Assembly (NCBI RefSeq): GCF_000379605.1
Contig: NZ_KB902757.1
Location: 62,192 to 126,191, forward strand
Direction: 5' to 3'
Length of the DNA stretch: 64,000 nt
Source: Rhizobium giardinii bv. giardinii H152
GTDB lineage: Bacteria; Pseudomonadota; Alphaproteobacteria; Rhizobiales; Rhizobiaceae
Numbering within the stretch: position 1 is the stretch's first letter; each line of letters begins with the position of its first letter. The notes under the pieces are model-generated. The model worked only from the letters and a program-made list of their open reading frames with translations, did not search any database and had not been told where the DNA came from. A program made the translations under genes and the position numbers. Of the stretch, positions 53,227 to 62,382 are shown in pieces.

Positions 53227-54142
53227 GATGGTCTTCCTCTCCATTGACGCTGTTGCAGGCAAGAACGTACCAGTTCGGGTGATCCGTTGAAAGAACGGCG
53301 GCGGCCGCGTCTCTTTCGTCGGCGGTTTCAAACAGCCCGAAGTAGGTGGCCCCCGAGCCGGACATGCGCACGAAAGCCGCGCCTGCCTCGATAAGCGTGT
53401 CCGAGACGGCGCCGATGGCTGGTTCCAGAATCCGCGCCGGAGGCTCAAGATCGTTGCGCATGTCTTTCAGCGCCTCGATCCAGTCGCTGCCAACAAGCGC
53501 TCCGCGGGGGATAACAAGCGCCGGATTGGTCTTGTTCGTCAGCGTCCGGAAAATCACCGGCGTCGATACGGCAATGAGCGGATTGATGAGAAGGATGGGA
53601 AAAGACGGAAGTGGCAGCCCCTCAAGCTCTTCGCCGATGCCGCGGGCAATCAGCGGCCGTCCTTCAAGGCACATCGGCACATCGGCGCCCAGTTTCAGCG
53701 CAATGTCCTGCAGGTGACCGCGATCGAAACGAGCTCCCCACAGCTCCAGCAATCCGAGAAGTGCTGCTGCCGCATCCGCCGAGCCGCCGCCTATGCCTGA
53801 AGCGACAGGCAGGTTCTTTTCGAGATGTAGGTGAACCGGCCCGGCCGCCATGCCGCGCTCAACCAGATGCGCCCGCAGGAGATCACGCGCCCGCAGCACC
53901 AGATTGCCGGACGCGCCTTCACCCGTCAGCGGCAGGTCGGTGGAAAACCGGCCCGAGACGGTGAAGCGGTCTTCCGCCCAATGGGAAAAGCCGATGCGGT
54001 CTCCCGCGTCGGCGAACGTCACGAGGCTTTCGAGGAGATGATAGCCGTCCGGCCTCTGACCGACGACATGCAGGGCAAGGTTGATCTTCGCCGGCGCCAG
54101 CCGCGTCAGCGCAAAACCTGGAATGCCGTCTTCAGTCGTCAT
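53213..54142 (-). CDS. ispE: 4-diphosphocytidyl-2-C-methyl-D-erythritol kinase IspE
   Basis: A 309-residue GHMP kinase of the MEP isoprenoid pathway. APAKINLALHV opens it, PVASGIGGGSADAAA is the ATP-binding motif, and MSGSGATYFGLF closes the fold. It starts 13 bases after the TPR gene and overlaps moaB by 14 bases. A prenyl diphosphate synthase lies upstream on the same strand, so two isoprenoid genes are in the neighbourhood. Confidence 0.95.
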   Translation of the reverse strand: MTTEDGIPGFALTRLAPAKINLALHVVGQRPDGYHLLESLVTFADAGDRIGFSHWAEDRFTVSGRFSTDLPLTGEGASGNLVLRARDLLRAHLVERGMAAGPVHLHLEKNLPVASGIGGGSADAAAALLGLLELWGARFDRGHLQDIALKLGADVPMCLEGRPLIARGIGEELEGLPLPSFPILLINPLIAVSTPVIFRTLTNKTNPALVIPRGALVGSDWIEALKDMRNDLEPPARILEPAIGAVSDTLIEAGAAFVRMSGSGATYFGLFETADERDAAAAVLSTDHPNWYVLACNSVNGEEDHHGRH

Positions 54143-54155
54143 CAGAGGGCGGGGA

Positions 54156-55976
54156 TCAGGACTTCTTGCCCGCTGCCACGTTCGGAGCGACCTTCTCGGG
54201 CACGGTTTCCGCCGCCGCCGGGACCCTGGTCTCAAGTGGCGGCAGGCCCCTTTCGATCTTTGCCTTGATCTTCGGAATCTCCGCCTCTTCCGGCTTCAGC
54301 GCGAGCGCCTGGTTCCACTGGAAAACGGCTTCGAGCTTGCGTCCGACGCGCCAGTAGGCATCGCCGAGATGATCGTTGATCGTCGCATCGCCCGCCATGA
54401 GCTCTGCGGCGCGTTCGAGTTCGGTCACGGCGTCGTCGAAGCGGTTCATGCGGTAGTAGGCCCAGCCGAGCGAATCGACGATGTAGCCGTCATCCGGCTT
54501 CAGCTCGACCGCCTTGCGGATCATGCCGAGGCCTTCCTCGAGATTGATGTTCATGTCGACCCAGGAATAGCCGAGATAGTTGAGAACCTGCGGCTGTTCG
54601 GGATTGAGCTCAAGAGCCTTCTTGAAGCTCGGCTCGGCCTTAGCCCAGATTTTCTGGCGCTCATAGGCGATGCCGCGCTGGAAGAAGATCGTCCAGTCGC
54701 CGCGCTGCGGCACCGGCCCGATCGCCTCCACCGCGCGGTCGTAAACCAGCCCCATCTCCTTGTAATCCTTGGCATCGGACAAGACGCTGCCATAGGCGAT
54801 GTAGCTGCGCACATCTTTCGGATCGAGATCGATCAACGCCTTCAGGTGCTTCTTGGCTTCCTCCACCTTGCCGATCGAGGCGAGGCTCAAGCCGAGCTGC
54901 ATTTCGGAGAGCCGGCGCATCGGCGAATTTTCCGGAACGCTCTTGTAGAGCGCGATTGCCCGTTCCGGCTTCTTCAGGTTTTCGGCAATGCCGCCGAGCA
55001 TGACGAGGATATCGGCGCTTTCCGGATCGAGCGCCCGGGCCGTCTGCAGATAGAGCGAAACGATATCTTCCGCGCCCTCACGGTTGAGGGCCGCACCGAT
55101 CGAGAAGAGCACGGCAGCGGCACCCTGGGCCGCGCTGCGGACCTGTTGTTCCTGTGGCTTGCCGTCTTCGATGCTCTTGCGCAGCGCCTTCAGCGGGGCA
55201 TAGTTGTTGATGAAACCTTCGCCCACGGCAACGGCGTCGAGCGCCTTGCGCTTGTTGCCGTCGCGGGCTTCCAGTTTTGCCAGCGCAACGACGGCGCGCA
55301 TGAAGGTATCCGGCGCGGCGGTGCCGCCTTCGCGATCCAGAACGGCGTCGTTCAGCTTCGAACGGGCCGTGGATTTATCGCCCGCAGCAAGCGCGATGGC
55401 ACCTTCGTTGTAGGATTTGAAGATCTTGAACCATTCCGGCCCTTCCATGGCGCTGATCCCGGCGATCGCCTCCTTTGGCTTGCCTTCTCCGGCCTTCGCC
55501 CAGCCGAGCAGCAGGCCGTTCATCAGCCGGTCGAGATCGTTCGGTCCATCATAATTCAGGATTTTCTGGGCATGGCGGTATTCGCGCTTGCGGATCGCCT
55601 CGACGGCCCGGGCGATCGTGGTGATGCGCTCGACGGAGCTGTCGGACTTCAGCTCTTCGGCAAGCTTCACGCCTTCGTCGAATTCGCCGTTCATCAGAAG
55701 CGTGATCATCAGGCGCTGCTTGACCTCGACATTGTCCGGCTCGAATTCGAGCGCCGTGCGGTAGAGCCTGGTCGCTACATCGAGGTCGTGATCGACATCG
55801 GCGGTGCGGGCGGCGAGGAACGCGCCCGAGAAGCTGTTGACCGAATCCACATCGAAAGGCTTGCTTTCCTCCACCGCGGCCTTTTCCTCGGCAAAGCTCT
55901 GGGAAGCGCCGAAAATCGACGCCAGGGCCAGGAACGCTGCGCCGCTGAGCAGGCGAAGAAGGTGTTTTTGCCGCAT
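54156..55976 (-). CDS. Exported tetratricopeptide repeat protein
   Basis: A 606-residue protein with a Sec signal peptide (MRQKHLLRLLSGAAFLALASIF, cleavage after SFA-EE) and many TPR-like helices; the clearest repeats run from about residue 330 to the end (LGLSLASIGKVEEAKKHLKALI, ALELNPEQPQVLNYLGYS, RAAELMAGDATINDHLGDAY). Periplasmic or outer-membrane-associated TPR proteins of this length next to ispE are common in rhizobia; partners are unknown. A hairpin lies just before its ribosome site. Confidence 0.9.
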   Translation of the reverse strand: MRQKHLLRLLSGAAFLALASIFGASQSFAEEKAAVEESKPFDVDSVNSFSGAFLAARTADVDHDLDVATRLYRTALEFEPDNVEVKQRLMITLLMNGEFDEGVKLAEELKSDSSVERITTIARAVEAIRKREYRHAQKILNYDGPNDLDRLMNGLLLGWAKAGEGKPKEAIAGISAMEGPEWFKIFKSYNEGAIALAAGDKSTARSKLNDAVLDREGGTAAPDTFMRAVVALAKLEARDGNKRKALDAVAVGEGFINNYAPLKALRKSIEDGKPQEQQVRSAAQGAAAVLFSIGAALNREGAEDIVSLYLQTARALDPESADILVMLGGIAENLKKPERAIALYKSVPENSPMRRLSEMQLGLSLASIGKVEEAKKHLKALIDLDPKDVRSYIAYGSVLSDAKDYKEMGLVYDRAVEAIGPVPQRGDWTIFFQRGIAYERQKIWAKAEPSFKKALELNPEQPQVLNYLGYSWVDMNINLEEGLGMIRKAVELKPDDGYIVDSLGWAYYRMNRFDDAVTELERAAELMAGDATINDHLGDAYWRVGRKLEAVFQWNQALALKPEEAEIPKIKAKIERGLPPLETRVPAAAETVPEKVAPNVAAGKKS

Positions 55977-55994
55977 GACAAGCCTTTCGTTACG

Positions 55995-56016
55995 GTCGGC
56001 GCCCCTTGGCGCCGAC
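55995..56016 (-). promoter_or_regulatory. 5'-leader hairpin of the TPR gene
   Basis: GTCGGCGCC (55995-56003) and GGCGCCGAC (56008-56016) make a perfect 9-base stem with a 4-base loop, ending 18 bases before the start codon at 55976 and just 5' of a GAAAGG ribosome site. No T-run follows on the minus strand, so it may influence translation or RNA stability. Confidence 0.5.
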
Positions 56017-56240
56017 GCCGGATTCGCGCGGAATCAGTCCCAAATCATTAGCGTATAACCCGGCAAACCGGAATCGGTTTGAGCGCTGAGCAAGACGCAA
56101 TTCGACAGGTTGCCGTCAAGATCTACCGCCTTCGGTTGCGCCGGTGACGTGGCAACGATGTCATCATGAACGCACAGCATGGCTTTTTTGGCGCGGTGCG
56201 GCAAGAATTTCCTCGAAGGCTTCCGGGCGGGATCGCCGGA

Positions 56241-57257
56241 TCAGCTTACCCGCTCGATGCAGAAATCGATCACCTCGAGAAGCGCCGCCTTCCACGGAGA
56301 CTGCGGCAAGGGCGCAAGCGCGTCGCGGGCGATCGTCCCATAGTGCTGAGCCCGGGCGATCGTATCGCTCAGGCCACCATAGCGGGTGATGAGACCGAGG
56401 GCCTTTTCGAGGTTCTGGTCGTCGCTCTTGCCGCCCTCGATCGCCTCGCGCCAGAAACTGCGCTCGTCGGCCGTGCCGCGGCGGTAGGAGAGGATCACCG
56501 GAAGGGTGATCTTGCCCTCGCGGAAATCGTCGCCGACATTCTTGCCGAGATCGGCGGCCTTGCCGCCGTAGTCGAGTACGTCATCCACCAGCTGGAAGGC
56601 GAGGCCGAGATTCATACCGTAGGATTTCAGCGCGTTGCGGCTCGCCTTGTCGGTCTTGGCGACGATGGGGCCGACTTCCGCGGCAGCGGCAAACAGTGCC
56701 GCCGTCTTGGCGCGGATGACCGAGAGATAGTCGTCCTCGGTTGTTTCCATGTTCTTGGCGACGGAAAGCTGCAGCACCTCGCCCTCGGCGATCACCGAAG
56801 CTGCCGTCGAAAGCACGTCGAGCGCCTCCAGCGAGCCGACATCGACCATCATGCGGAAAGCCTGGCCGAGCAGGAAGTCGCCGACGAGAACGCTCGCCTG
56901 GTTGCCCCAGATCATCCGCGCCGTCGATTTTCCGCGTCTGAGATCGCTTTCATCGACCACGTCGTCATGCAAAAGCGTGGCCGTGTGCATGAATTCGACC
57001 GAGGTCGCGAGCTTCACATGCGCGTCGCCGGTAAAGCCGAACATCGAGGCGGAAGCGAGCGTCAGCATCGGCCGCAGGCGTTTGCCGCCCGAGGAAATCA
57101 GATGGTTCGCTACTTCCGGGATCATCTGGACGTCGGAACCGGCCTTGGACAGGATCAATTGGTTGACGCGCTCCATGTCCGCCTTCGTCAGGTCGACGAG
57201 CGGCTTCACGGATGCCTGTTTGTTTTTGCTGTCTTCCAGCGGTATCACTACGCCCAA
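56241..57257 (-). CDS. Polyprenyl diphosphate synthase (octaprenyl/decaprenyl type)
   Basis: A 338-residue trans-prenyltransferase that makes the ubiquinone side chain (decaprenyl in most rhizobia). First Asp-rich motif LLHDDVVDESD and second LVDDVLDYGG are intact, as is GGKRLRPML. The start is most likely TTG 57257 (LGVVIPLE) with AGGAG 9 bases upstream, which gives the 338 residues usual for the family; the frame is open to 57452. It is divergent from the DUF2007 gene. Confidence 0.93.
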   Translation of the reverse strand: MGVVIPLEDSKNKQASVKPLVDLTKADMERVNQLILSKAGSDVQMIPEVANHLISSGGKRLRPMLTLASASMFGFTGDAHVKLATSVEFMHTATLLHDDVVDESDLRRGKSTARMIWGNQASVLVGDFLLGQAFRMMVDVGSLEALDVLSTAASVIAEGEVLQLSVAKNMETTEDDYLSVIRAKTAALFAAAAEVGPIVAKTDKASRNALKSYGMNLGLAFQLVDDVLDYGGKAADLGKNVGDDFREGKITLPVILSYRRGTADERSFWREAIEGGKSDDQNLEKALGLITRYGGLSDTIARAQHYGTIARDALAPLPQSPWKAALLEVIDFCIERVS

Positions 57258-57366
57258 CGCAAGGCACTCCTGTTCAAATTCCAGTTCGGACAATAGAAAG
57301 GGGGCCTTGTGGCGGCAAGAGGCGAATTGTCCCGCTTCCTCAAATAAGGCAGGAAAACGATCACGA

Positions 57367-57591
57367 ATGAAGGAATTGATCCGCACCAACGACGCCGTCG
57401 TCCTTTCCTTCGCCGAGAGCCTGATGAAGGAGGCAGGCATCGGCTGCTTCATCGCCGATCAGGGCATGAGCATTCTCGAAGGCTCGCTCGGCCTGCTGCC
57501 CCGCCGTTTTCTCGTCGATGAGGACGATGCAGATGAAGCGCGACAGATCCTGATCGATGCCGGGCTCGGGGCGGAATTGCGCGACCAATGA
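57367..57591 (+). CDS. DUF2007 domain-containing protein
   Basis: A 74-residue protein filling the DUF2007 (putative signal-transducing) domain: RTNDAVVLSFAESLMKEAGIGCFIAD, then GLLPRRFLVDEDDADEARQIL. The fold is ferredoxin-like and the function is unknown. Its stop overlaps the start of the methyltransferase gene by 4 bases (ATGA), so the two are translationally coupled. Confidence 0.88.
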   Translation: MKELIRTNDAVVLSFAESLMKEAGIGCFIADQGMSILEGSLGLLPRRFLVDEDDADEARQILIDAGLGAELRDQ

Positions 57592-58367
57592 CAACTGCCA
57601 AGTCCGAAACCGTCGACAGCTTCCACCGCGGTCAATTCCACGTGATCCAGCCGCTGGGGCAGGGGCACCGGTCCGGCATGGACGCGATGCTGCTTGCCTC
57701 GCTGGTCGCCTCCGACAAACCGCTCAGGGTTGCCGACCTCGGCGCAGGTGCTGGAGCGGCCGGCATGGCCGTTGCCTCGCGGCTCGAGAATGCGCAGGTG
57801 CTGCTGGTCGAGCGTTCGCCGCTGATGGCCGAGTTTGCCCGCAAGAGCCTCGCGCTGGCGCAGAACGAGCGGTTCAGTTCCCGCGCGTCCGTGCTTGAAG
57901 CGGATGTCGCGCTCACCGGCCGGGCGCGGGTCGCCGCCGGCCTTCCCGACGATACGTTCGACCACGTCATCATGAATCCGCCCTTCAACCATGCGTCCGA
58001 CCGCAAGACCCCCGACGCCCTGAGGGCCGAGGCGCATGCGATGAGCGACGGTCTGTTCGACATCTGGATCCGCACCGCAGGCGCCATCATGAAGCCCGGC
58101 GGGCAACTGTCGCTGATCGCCAGGCCGGAATCGATCGCCGAGATCATCCGCGCCTGCGGCCGCCGGTTCGGCGGCATCGAGATCACTGCCCTGCATCCGC
58201 GAACGGGCGAAAACGCGGTGCGAATCCTCGTCACCGCCATCAAGCAGAGCCGTGCCCGGCTGGCGCTGCGGGCGCCGCTGATCATGCACGAGGACGGCAC
58301 GCACAAATTCTCCGCCTTCGTCGATGACCTGAACAACGGTCGCGCCGCCTATCGTCGCCGGCGATGA
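57588..58367 (+). CDS. tRNA1(Val) (adenine(37)-N6)-methyltransferase-like SAM methyltransferase
   Basis: A 259-residue methyltransferase. The SAM site is VADLGAGAGAAGMAVA, and the catalytic motif of N6-adenine enzymes is NPPF (in HVIMNPPFNHASDRKTP). The layout matches TrmN6/YfiC-type proteins that modify tRNA; a small-molecule or protein target cannot be excluded. It is coupled to the DUF2007 gene by a 4-base overlap. Confidence 0.85.
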   Translation: MTTAKSETVDSFHRGQFHVIQPLGQGHRSGMDAMLLASLVASDKPLRVADLGAGAGAAGMAVASRLENAQVLLVERSPLMAEFARKSLALAQNERFSSRASVLEADVALTGRARVAAGLPDDTFDHVIMNPPFNHASDRKTPDALRAEAHAMSDGLFDIWIRTAGAIMKPGGQLSLIARPESIAEIIRACGRRFGGIEITALHPRTGENAVRILVTAIKQSRARLALRAPLIMHEDGTHKFSAFVDDLNNGRAAYRRRR

Positions 58368-58451
58368 TTTTCGCGGCACCGCCATTGCGTTTGGCCTGTC
58401 AATGCATACATGCCATCACGAAAAACAGAAAAGTGAATGCAGGGAGTTGAG

Positions 58452-59318
58452 ATGGCCCGATTTTTCAGAAGGCTTTTGCCGAGGCGTTTTCGCAAGGAGG
58501 GGCTGACGATCCCGGTCGTCAGGCTGCACGGTGCGATCATGGCCGGCGGCAGCCAGTTTCGCCCGCCGCTCAACCTTGCTTCGGTTGCTCCGGTGCTCGA
58601 CAGGGCCTTTTCGATGAAAGGTACGCCGGCCGTAGCCATCTCGGTCAATTCGCCTGGAGGCTCGCCAGTGCAATCGCGGCTGATCTACCAGCGTATCCGC
58701 GATCTCGCTGAAGAGAAGAAGAAGCGCGTCATCATTTTCGTCGAGGATGTCGCGGCGTCCGGCGGCTATATGATCGCGCTGGCCGGCGACGAGATCATTG
58801 CCGACCCGACCTCGATCGTCGGGTCCATCGGCGTCGTTTCCGGCGGCTTCGGCTTTCCGGAACTTTTAAAGAAGATCGGTGTCGAGCGGCGTGTTTATAC
58901 GGCCGGCAACAACAAGGCGATGCTCGACCCCTTCCAGCCGGAAAAGGAAAACGAAATCGAGTATCTGAAGAGCCTGCAACTCGAGATCCACGATATCTTC
59001 ATCGGCATGGTCAAGGCGCGGCGCGGCCACCTGCTTGCCGACACGCCGGATATCTTCTCCGGCCTGTTCTGGACTGGCAAGCGCGGCCAGGAACTCGGCC
59101 TTGTCGACAGTCTCGGCGACATGCGCGGCGAATTGAAGAAGCGTTTCGGCGAGAAAACCGAGTTGCAGCTCGTTTCCGCGTCGCGCGGCCTGTTCGGCAG
59201 GCGCCAGCCCGGAGCCTCCTTGGCAGGCGGAATGGCGGAACGCGTCGCGGCTTCGGCCGTTTCCGGTCTTGCGGAGGTGGCCGAAGAAAGAGCATTATGG
59301 GCCCGCTTCGGCCTTTGA
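58452..59318 (+). CDS. S49-family peptidase (SppA/SohB-like)
   Basis: A 288-residue serine protease with a Ser/Lys dyad: Ser103 in EDVAASGGYMIAL and Lys155 in AGNNKAMLDPF. SppA-type enzymes digest released signal peptides in the membrane; this one is the short single-domain form with no obvious N-terminal membrane helix (it opens MARFFRRLLPRRF), so it may be peripheral. AGGGAG lies 5 bases before ATG 58452. A 62-residue membrane protein gene follows 28 bases downstream. Confidence 0.9.
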   Translation: MARFFRRLLPRRFRKEGLTIPVVRLHGAIMAGGSQFRPPLNLASVAPVLDRAFSMKGTPAVAISVNSPGGSPVQSRLIYQRIRDLAEEKKKRVIIFVEDVAASGGYMIALAGDEIIADPTSIVGSIGVVSGGFGFPELLKKIGVERRVYTAGNNKAMLDPFQPEKENEIEYLKSLQLEIHDIFIGMVKARRGHLLADTPDIFSGLFWTGKRGQELGLVDSLGDMRGELKKRFGEKTELQLVSASRGLFGRRQPGASLAGGMAERVAASAVSGLAEVAEERALWARFGL

Positions 59319-59346
59319 TCATCTTGAAGGAAACGGGGGAGGAGCG

Positions 59347-59535
59347 ATGCCGCAACTTATTCTTCTGCTGCTGTTTGCAGCCATCGCCTGGATCGGCTAC
59401 CGCAAGTTCGTGGCCGACGCCGAAAAACTCGCCCGGCGCCAGCAGGACGTCCGCCGCCAGCAGGAAACCGGCACACAGGGCACGCTGGTCAAGGACCCGG
59501 TGACGGGAGAATACAGGCTGAAAAAGCCGGAGTGA
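59347..59535 (+). CDS. Small membrane protein of unknown function
   Basis: A 62-residue protein with one hydrophobic helix (LILLLLFAAIAWIGY) and a basic, Arg/Gln-rich tail ending DPVTGEYRLKKPE. GGGGAGGAG lies just before ATG 59347, a strong ribosome site. It follows the S49 peptidase gene closely and in rhizobia I would expect it to lie next to glyQ; here 3.3 kb of other genes separate them. No known function. Confidence 0.7.
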   Translation: MPQLILLLLFAAIAWIGYRKFVADAEKLARRQQDVRRQQETGTQGTLVKDPVTGEYRLKKPE

Positions 59536-59638
59536 TTTCTCGCGTTTGCTTCAGAGTGCGACAACATCGTCAAGCCGCATTGGAGCAGGCCGCCCACGGT
59601 GGATGGGCCGTCGCAAGTGGGCATGTTGGGTTCGGCCC

Positions 59639-59675
59639 AGTACATTGCTCAAATGCCGAGTACATTGTTCAAATG
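59639..59675. repeat. Two 17-base direct repeats upstream of the LysR gene's 3' end
   Basis: AGTACATTG-C/T-TCAAATG occurs at 59639-59655 and 59659-59675 with a single mismatch and a 20-base period. It lies in the gap at the left edge of the LysR/cupin/EamA block; it could be an old duplication footprint or binding site. Confidence 0.6.
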
Positions 59676-59738
59676 ATGGCGAAGCTCTGTGAGCACAACG
59701 GTTTGTCGCGTGTCCTCCCGCGTGGACGAACTACAAAC

Positions 59739-60680
59739 TCAGACTGTTTTTCGCGTGAGAATTTTGTGTTGACGGCCGTTTTGCCGTTGATTCGGCGAAA
59801 ACGAGGCCGCTCCCACGCCGAGATCAGCTCGAATCTCAGCAGCAAGCGCCTTAACTGCCGGCGCGCTGTAGGTTCCGTTCGATTGAAGCAGGCAAATATC
59901 GAGGAACGGCAGAGACGGAAATCCGTCCTCCGGTGTAATTATTCTCATGTCATCGGGAACCGAGCATTTTGCGAGGGCCGCGACAGCAAGACCCGCCCGT
60001 ACAACGGTGAGAAGCCCGGCAACACTAGGGCTTGAAAAAGCAATACGGTATGATCGCCCATATTCGCGCAGCGCCTCGATGACCAAGGCCCGACCGACGC
60101 AACCCGGCTGGAAGAGCGCCAGCGGCACAGTACTTTCTTGATGGATGGCATGATGCATCGACGTGACCCACACCATCGGTTCGGATCGAAGGAATTGGGC
60201 ATCAGAACCGCTTGATCCACGGGTGACAATCGCAAGGTCTATCCTGCGATCGGCAACCAAGCGGGACAGGGCGTCGCTCGGCTCACAAGTAACCTGAACT
60301 TCGACATTAGCATATTGACTGGCAAACCGGTCAAGAGCGTTCGGAAGCAGCGAACTGACATAGTCCTCTGGAGCACCCAAACGCACTGTGCCGACCAGGC
60401 TGGTCATTTTCAACATCGCCCTGGTTTCTTCGTGGAGTTCAACAAACCGCCGGGCGTGGGCAAGAAGCGCTTCTCCACGTGAAGCCAAGAGTCTACGACG
60501 ACCATCCCGCTTGAAAAGCGGGGGGTCTCCAACAAGTTCTTCAAGTCGCTTCATCTGCATGCTCACCGCCGATTCCGTTCTCCCGATCCGCCCAGCCGCT
60601 CCGGAAAAGGAGCCGCTGTCCGCTATCGCGACAAGGGTGATCAGAAGCTGCGGATCGATTGGATCATGAGCATTGAGCAT
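59739..60680 (-). CDS. LysR-family transcriptional regulator
   Basis: A 313-residue LysR protein: winged helix from about residue 10 (LITLVAIADSGSFSGAAGRIGRTESAVSMQMKRLEE region) and a substrate-binding domain (VRLGAPEDYVSSLLP, RIDLAIVTRG). It is divergent from the cupin gene with 191 bases between them, and is the likely regulator of the cupin and EamA genes. Its codons are less GC-biased than in neighbours, consistent with acquisition. Confidence 0.9.
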   Translation of the reverse strand: MLNAHDPIDPQLLITLVAIADSGSFSGAAGRIGRTESAVSMQMKRLEELVGDPPLFKRDGRRRLLASRGEALLAHARRFVELHEETRAMLKMTSLVGTVRLGAPEDYVSSLLPNALDRFASQYANVEVQVTCEPSDALSRLVADRRIDLAIVTRGSSGSDAQFLRSEPMVWVTSMHHAIHQESTVPLALFQPGCVGRALVIEALREYGRSYRIAFSSPSVAGLLTVVRAGLAVAALAKCSVPDDMRIITPEDGFPSLPFLDICLLQSNGTYSAPAVKALAAEIRADLGVGAASFSPNQRQNGRQHKILTRKTV

Positions 60681-60711
60681 GCCGAATACTTAAGCATCCC
60701 TGATGTTTGAC

Positions 60712-60731
60712 TTCAACTGAATTCGTTTGAA
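60712..60731. promoter_or_regulatory. Possible LysR box between LysR gene and cupin gene
   Basis: TTCAA (60712-60716), 10 bases, TTGAA (60727-60731) is a perfect short dyad in the 191-base divergent gap, about 30 bases upstream of the LysR start. Size is typical of a T-N11-A site. Confidence 0.35.
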
Positions 60732-60871
60732 TCTACGCATTCGCCCCCCTTAAATAAACCTATGCATGCATGGTTAAGTATCTGCTATTTAAGGAAAATT
60801 TGCCGCATGCTGCCAGCGCAGACATTTCCGCTGGGCTCTCCCAAGCACCAATGCAACAAAGGGAAAATTCC

Positions 60872-61396
60872 ATGTCGAATATGCATCATTTCAAAGAAAC
60901 CGTATTCCGGAAATTCGAGTCCGGTGATTTCTTTCGCGCGAGCTCGAAAAACTTTCCCGCACTGAAGGGCCTCGCGGTTCAGGGGCTTGATCTCGCACCC
61001 GGCGCCGTTCGCGAGCCGCACAGCCATCCGAATGCGAACCAACTCGACTATTGCGTCAGCGGCGAAGGACGTGTCGGGATCGTCGGCCCGGAAGGTGAAA
61101 CGCACTATCTGGACCTCAAGCCCGGCGACATATCGTTTGTGCCTCAGGGATTTCTTCACTGGATCGAGAACACCGGCTCTGAGCCCCTGAGTTTTCTGGT
61201 CGTTCTGTCCCATGAAGAACCGCAAACCATCGAACTTTCCGAGATGCTGACGGGTGTGCCCGATGCGACGCTTGCCAACATGTACGGCGTTCCCGAAAGC
61301 GTCTTCGAGGCTATTCCGGACCGCACGGTCGTTATCGGTGGCGGCTACGGCCGTGAACCCGCGAGCGCTCCGCTGAAGATGGTGGCTGCGGAATAG
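60872..61396 (+). CDS. Cupin domain protein
   Basis: A 174-residue single-cupin protein. Metal-binding motif 1 reads EPHSHPNANQLDYCVSGEG (His-x-His plus a distal acid position occupied by Gln/Asp), and motif 2 is PQGFLHWIENTG with the expected His. Related to oxalate-decarboxylase-like or auxin-binding-like cupins; substrate unknown. Start at ATG 60872 behind AAAGGGA; the frame opens at 60770. It is followed by an EamA exporter after 53 bases. Confidence 0.83.
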   Translation: MSNMHHFKETVFRKFESGDFFRASSKNFPALKGLAVQGLDLAPGAVREPHSHPNANQLDYCVSGEGRVGIVGPEGETHYLDLKPGDISFVPQGFLHWIENTGSEPLSFLVVLSHEEPQTIELSEMLTGVPDATLANMYGVPESVFEAIPDRTVVIGGGYGREPASAPLKMVAAE

Positions 61397-61449
61397 AGAC
61401 CAACAGACCCGGCCGCACACGCGGTCGGGTCCATTTGAGGGAAAAGGCG

Positions 61450-62382
61450 ATGTCGACAAGCGCACGGGGTAGGCTCTCTTTGGGGGATATCGGCCTGCTC
61501 ATTCTGGTCGCGTTTGTCTGGGGGTTCAACTTCGTTGTAATCGCTGTCGGACTGAACAGTTTCCCGCCCCTTCTGTTTTCTGCGCTTCGTTTCCTCGTCT
61601 GCGCGTTGCCGGCCGTCTTTTTTGTTCCACGCCCCGCAGTGAGGGTGCGCGACCTGATAGGTCTTGGCATCGTGCTTGGCATCCTTCTTTTCGGCTTCCT
61701 CTTCGTCGGCATTCAAGCAGGTATGCCGGCGGGGCTTGCATCGCTCGTCATGCAGTCGCAGGTCTTCTTCACAGTGGTGCTGGGAGTTGCGTTGCTCGGC
61801 GAGCGTCCTCGTCCATTGAACTGGCTTGCCATCGTAATTGGATTCTTCGGTATTGCTCTTATTGCATCCGCGCGCGGCAGCTTCGACAAGGCCTCCGCGC
61901 TCATGCTCGTTCTTGCCGGCGCGTTGTCGTGGGGTGTTGCAAACCTCATGATGAAGAAGATGCCAAAGACCAACATGATGCACCTGATGGTATGGATCAG
62001 CCTGATCCCTCCTGTCCCGCTTCTCCTTTTGTCCCTGGCCTTGGATGGTTGGTCCACTATCGAAATCTCGTTGGTGGACATGAATTGGCGGGGCATCGGC
62101 GCGATACTCTACACCGGACTTCTTTCGACGATTTTTGCCTACGGTGTGTGGGGAAATATGCTGCAACGTTACCAGACCGTCCAGGTGACCCCATTTGCAC
62201 TTCTCATTCCGTTGTTTGGTCTGGTATCAGCCTTCCTGTTCCTCGGCGAGCAGCACGGTGTAGTCGATGTGGCGGCTTCGTTTCTGATCCTAACCGCGCT
62301 GGCCATCAACGTGTGGGCTCCACATCTGGAAGCGATTTTCCGTAGTCCATCGGCCAAGCGCCTAAAATCTTTTCGTGAATAA
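61450..62382 (+). CDS. EamA-family (DMT) transporter
   Basis: A 310-residue drug/metabolite transporter with ten hydrophobic segments and two EamA repeats (first around residues 12-140, second 155-290; GERPRPLNW and GEQHGVVD end the halves). Such proteins export amino acids, pigments or toxic small molecules. ATG 61450 is 5 bases after a purine-rich GGGAAAAGG. With the cupin and LysR genes it forms a small accessory unit, perhaps to detoxify and export a metabolite. Confidence 0.9.
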   Translation: MSTSARGRLSLGDIGLLILVAFVWGFNFVVIAVGLNSFPPLLFSALRFLVCALPAVFFVPRPAVRVRDLIGLGIVLGILLFGFLFVGIQAGMPAGLASLVMQSQVFFTVVLGVALLGERPRPLNWLAIVIGFFGIALIASARGSFDKASALMLVLAGALSWGVANLMMKKMPKTNMMHLMVWISLIPPVPLLLLSLALDGWSTIEISLVDMNWRGIGAILYTGLLSTIFAYGVWGNMLQRYQTVQVTPFALLIPLFGLVSAFLFLGEQHGVVDVAASFLILTALAINVWAPHLEAIFRSPSAKRLKSFRE

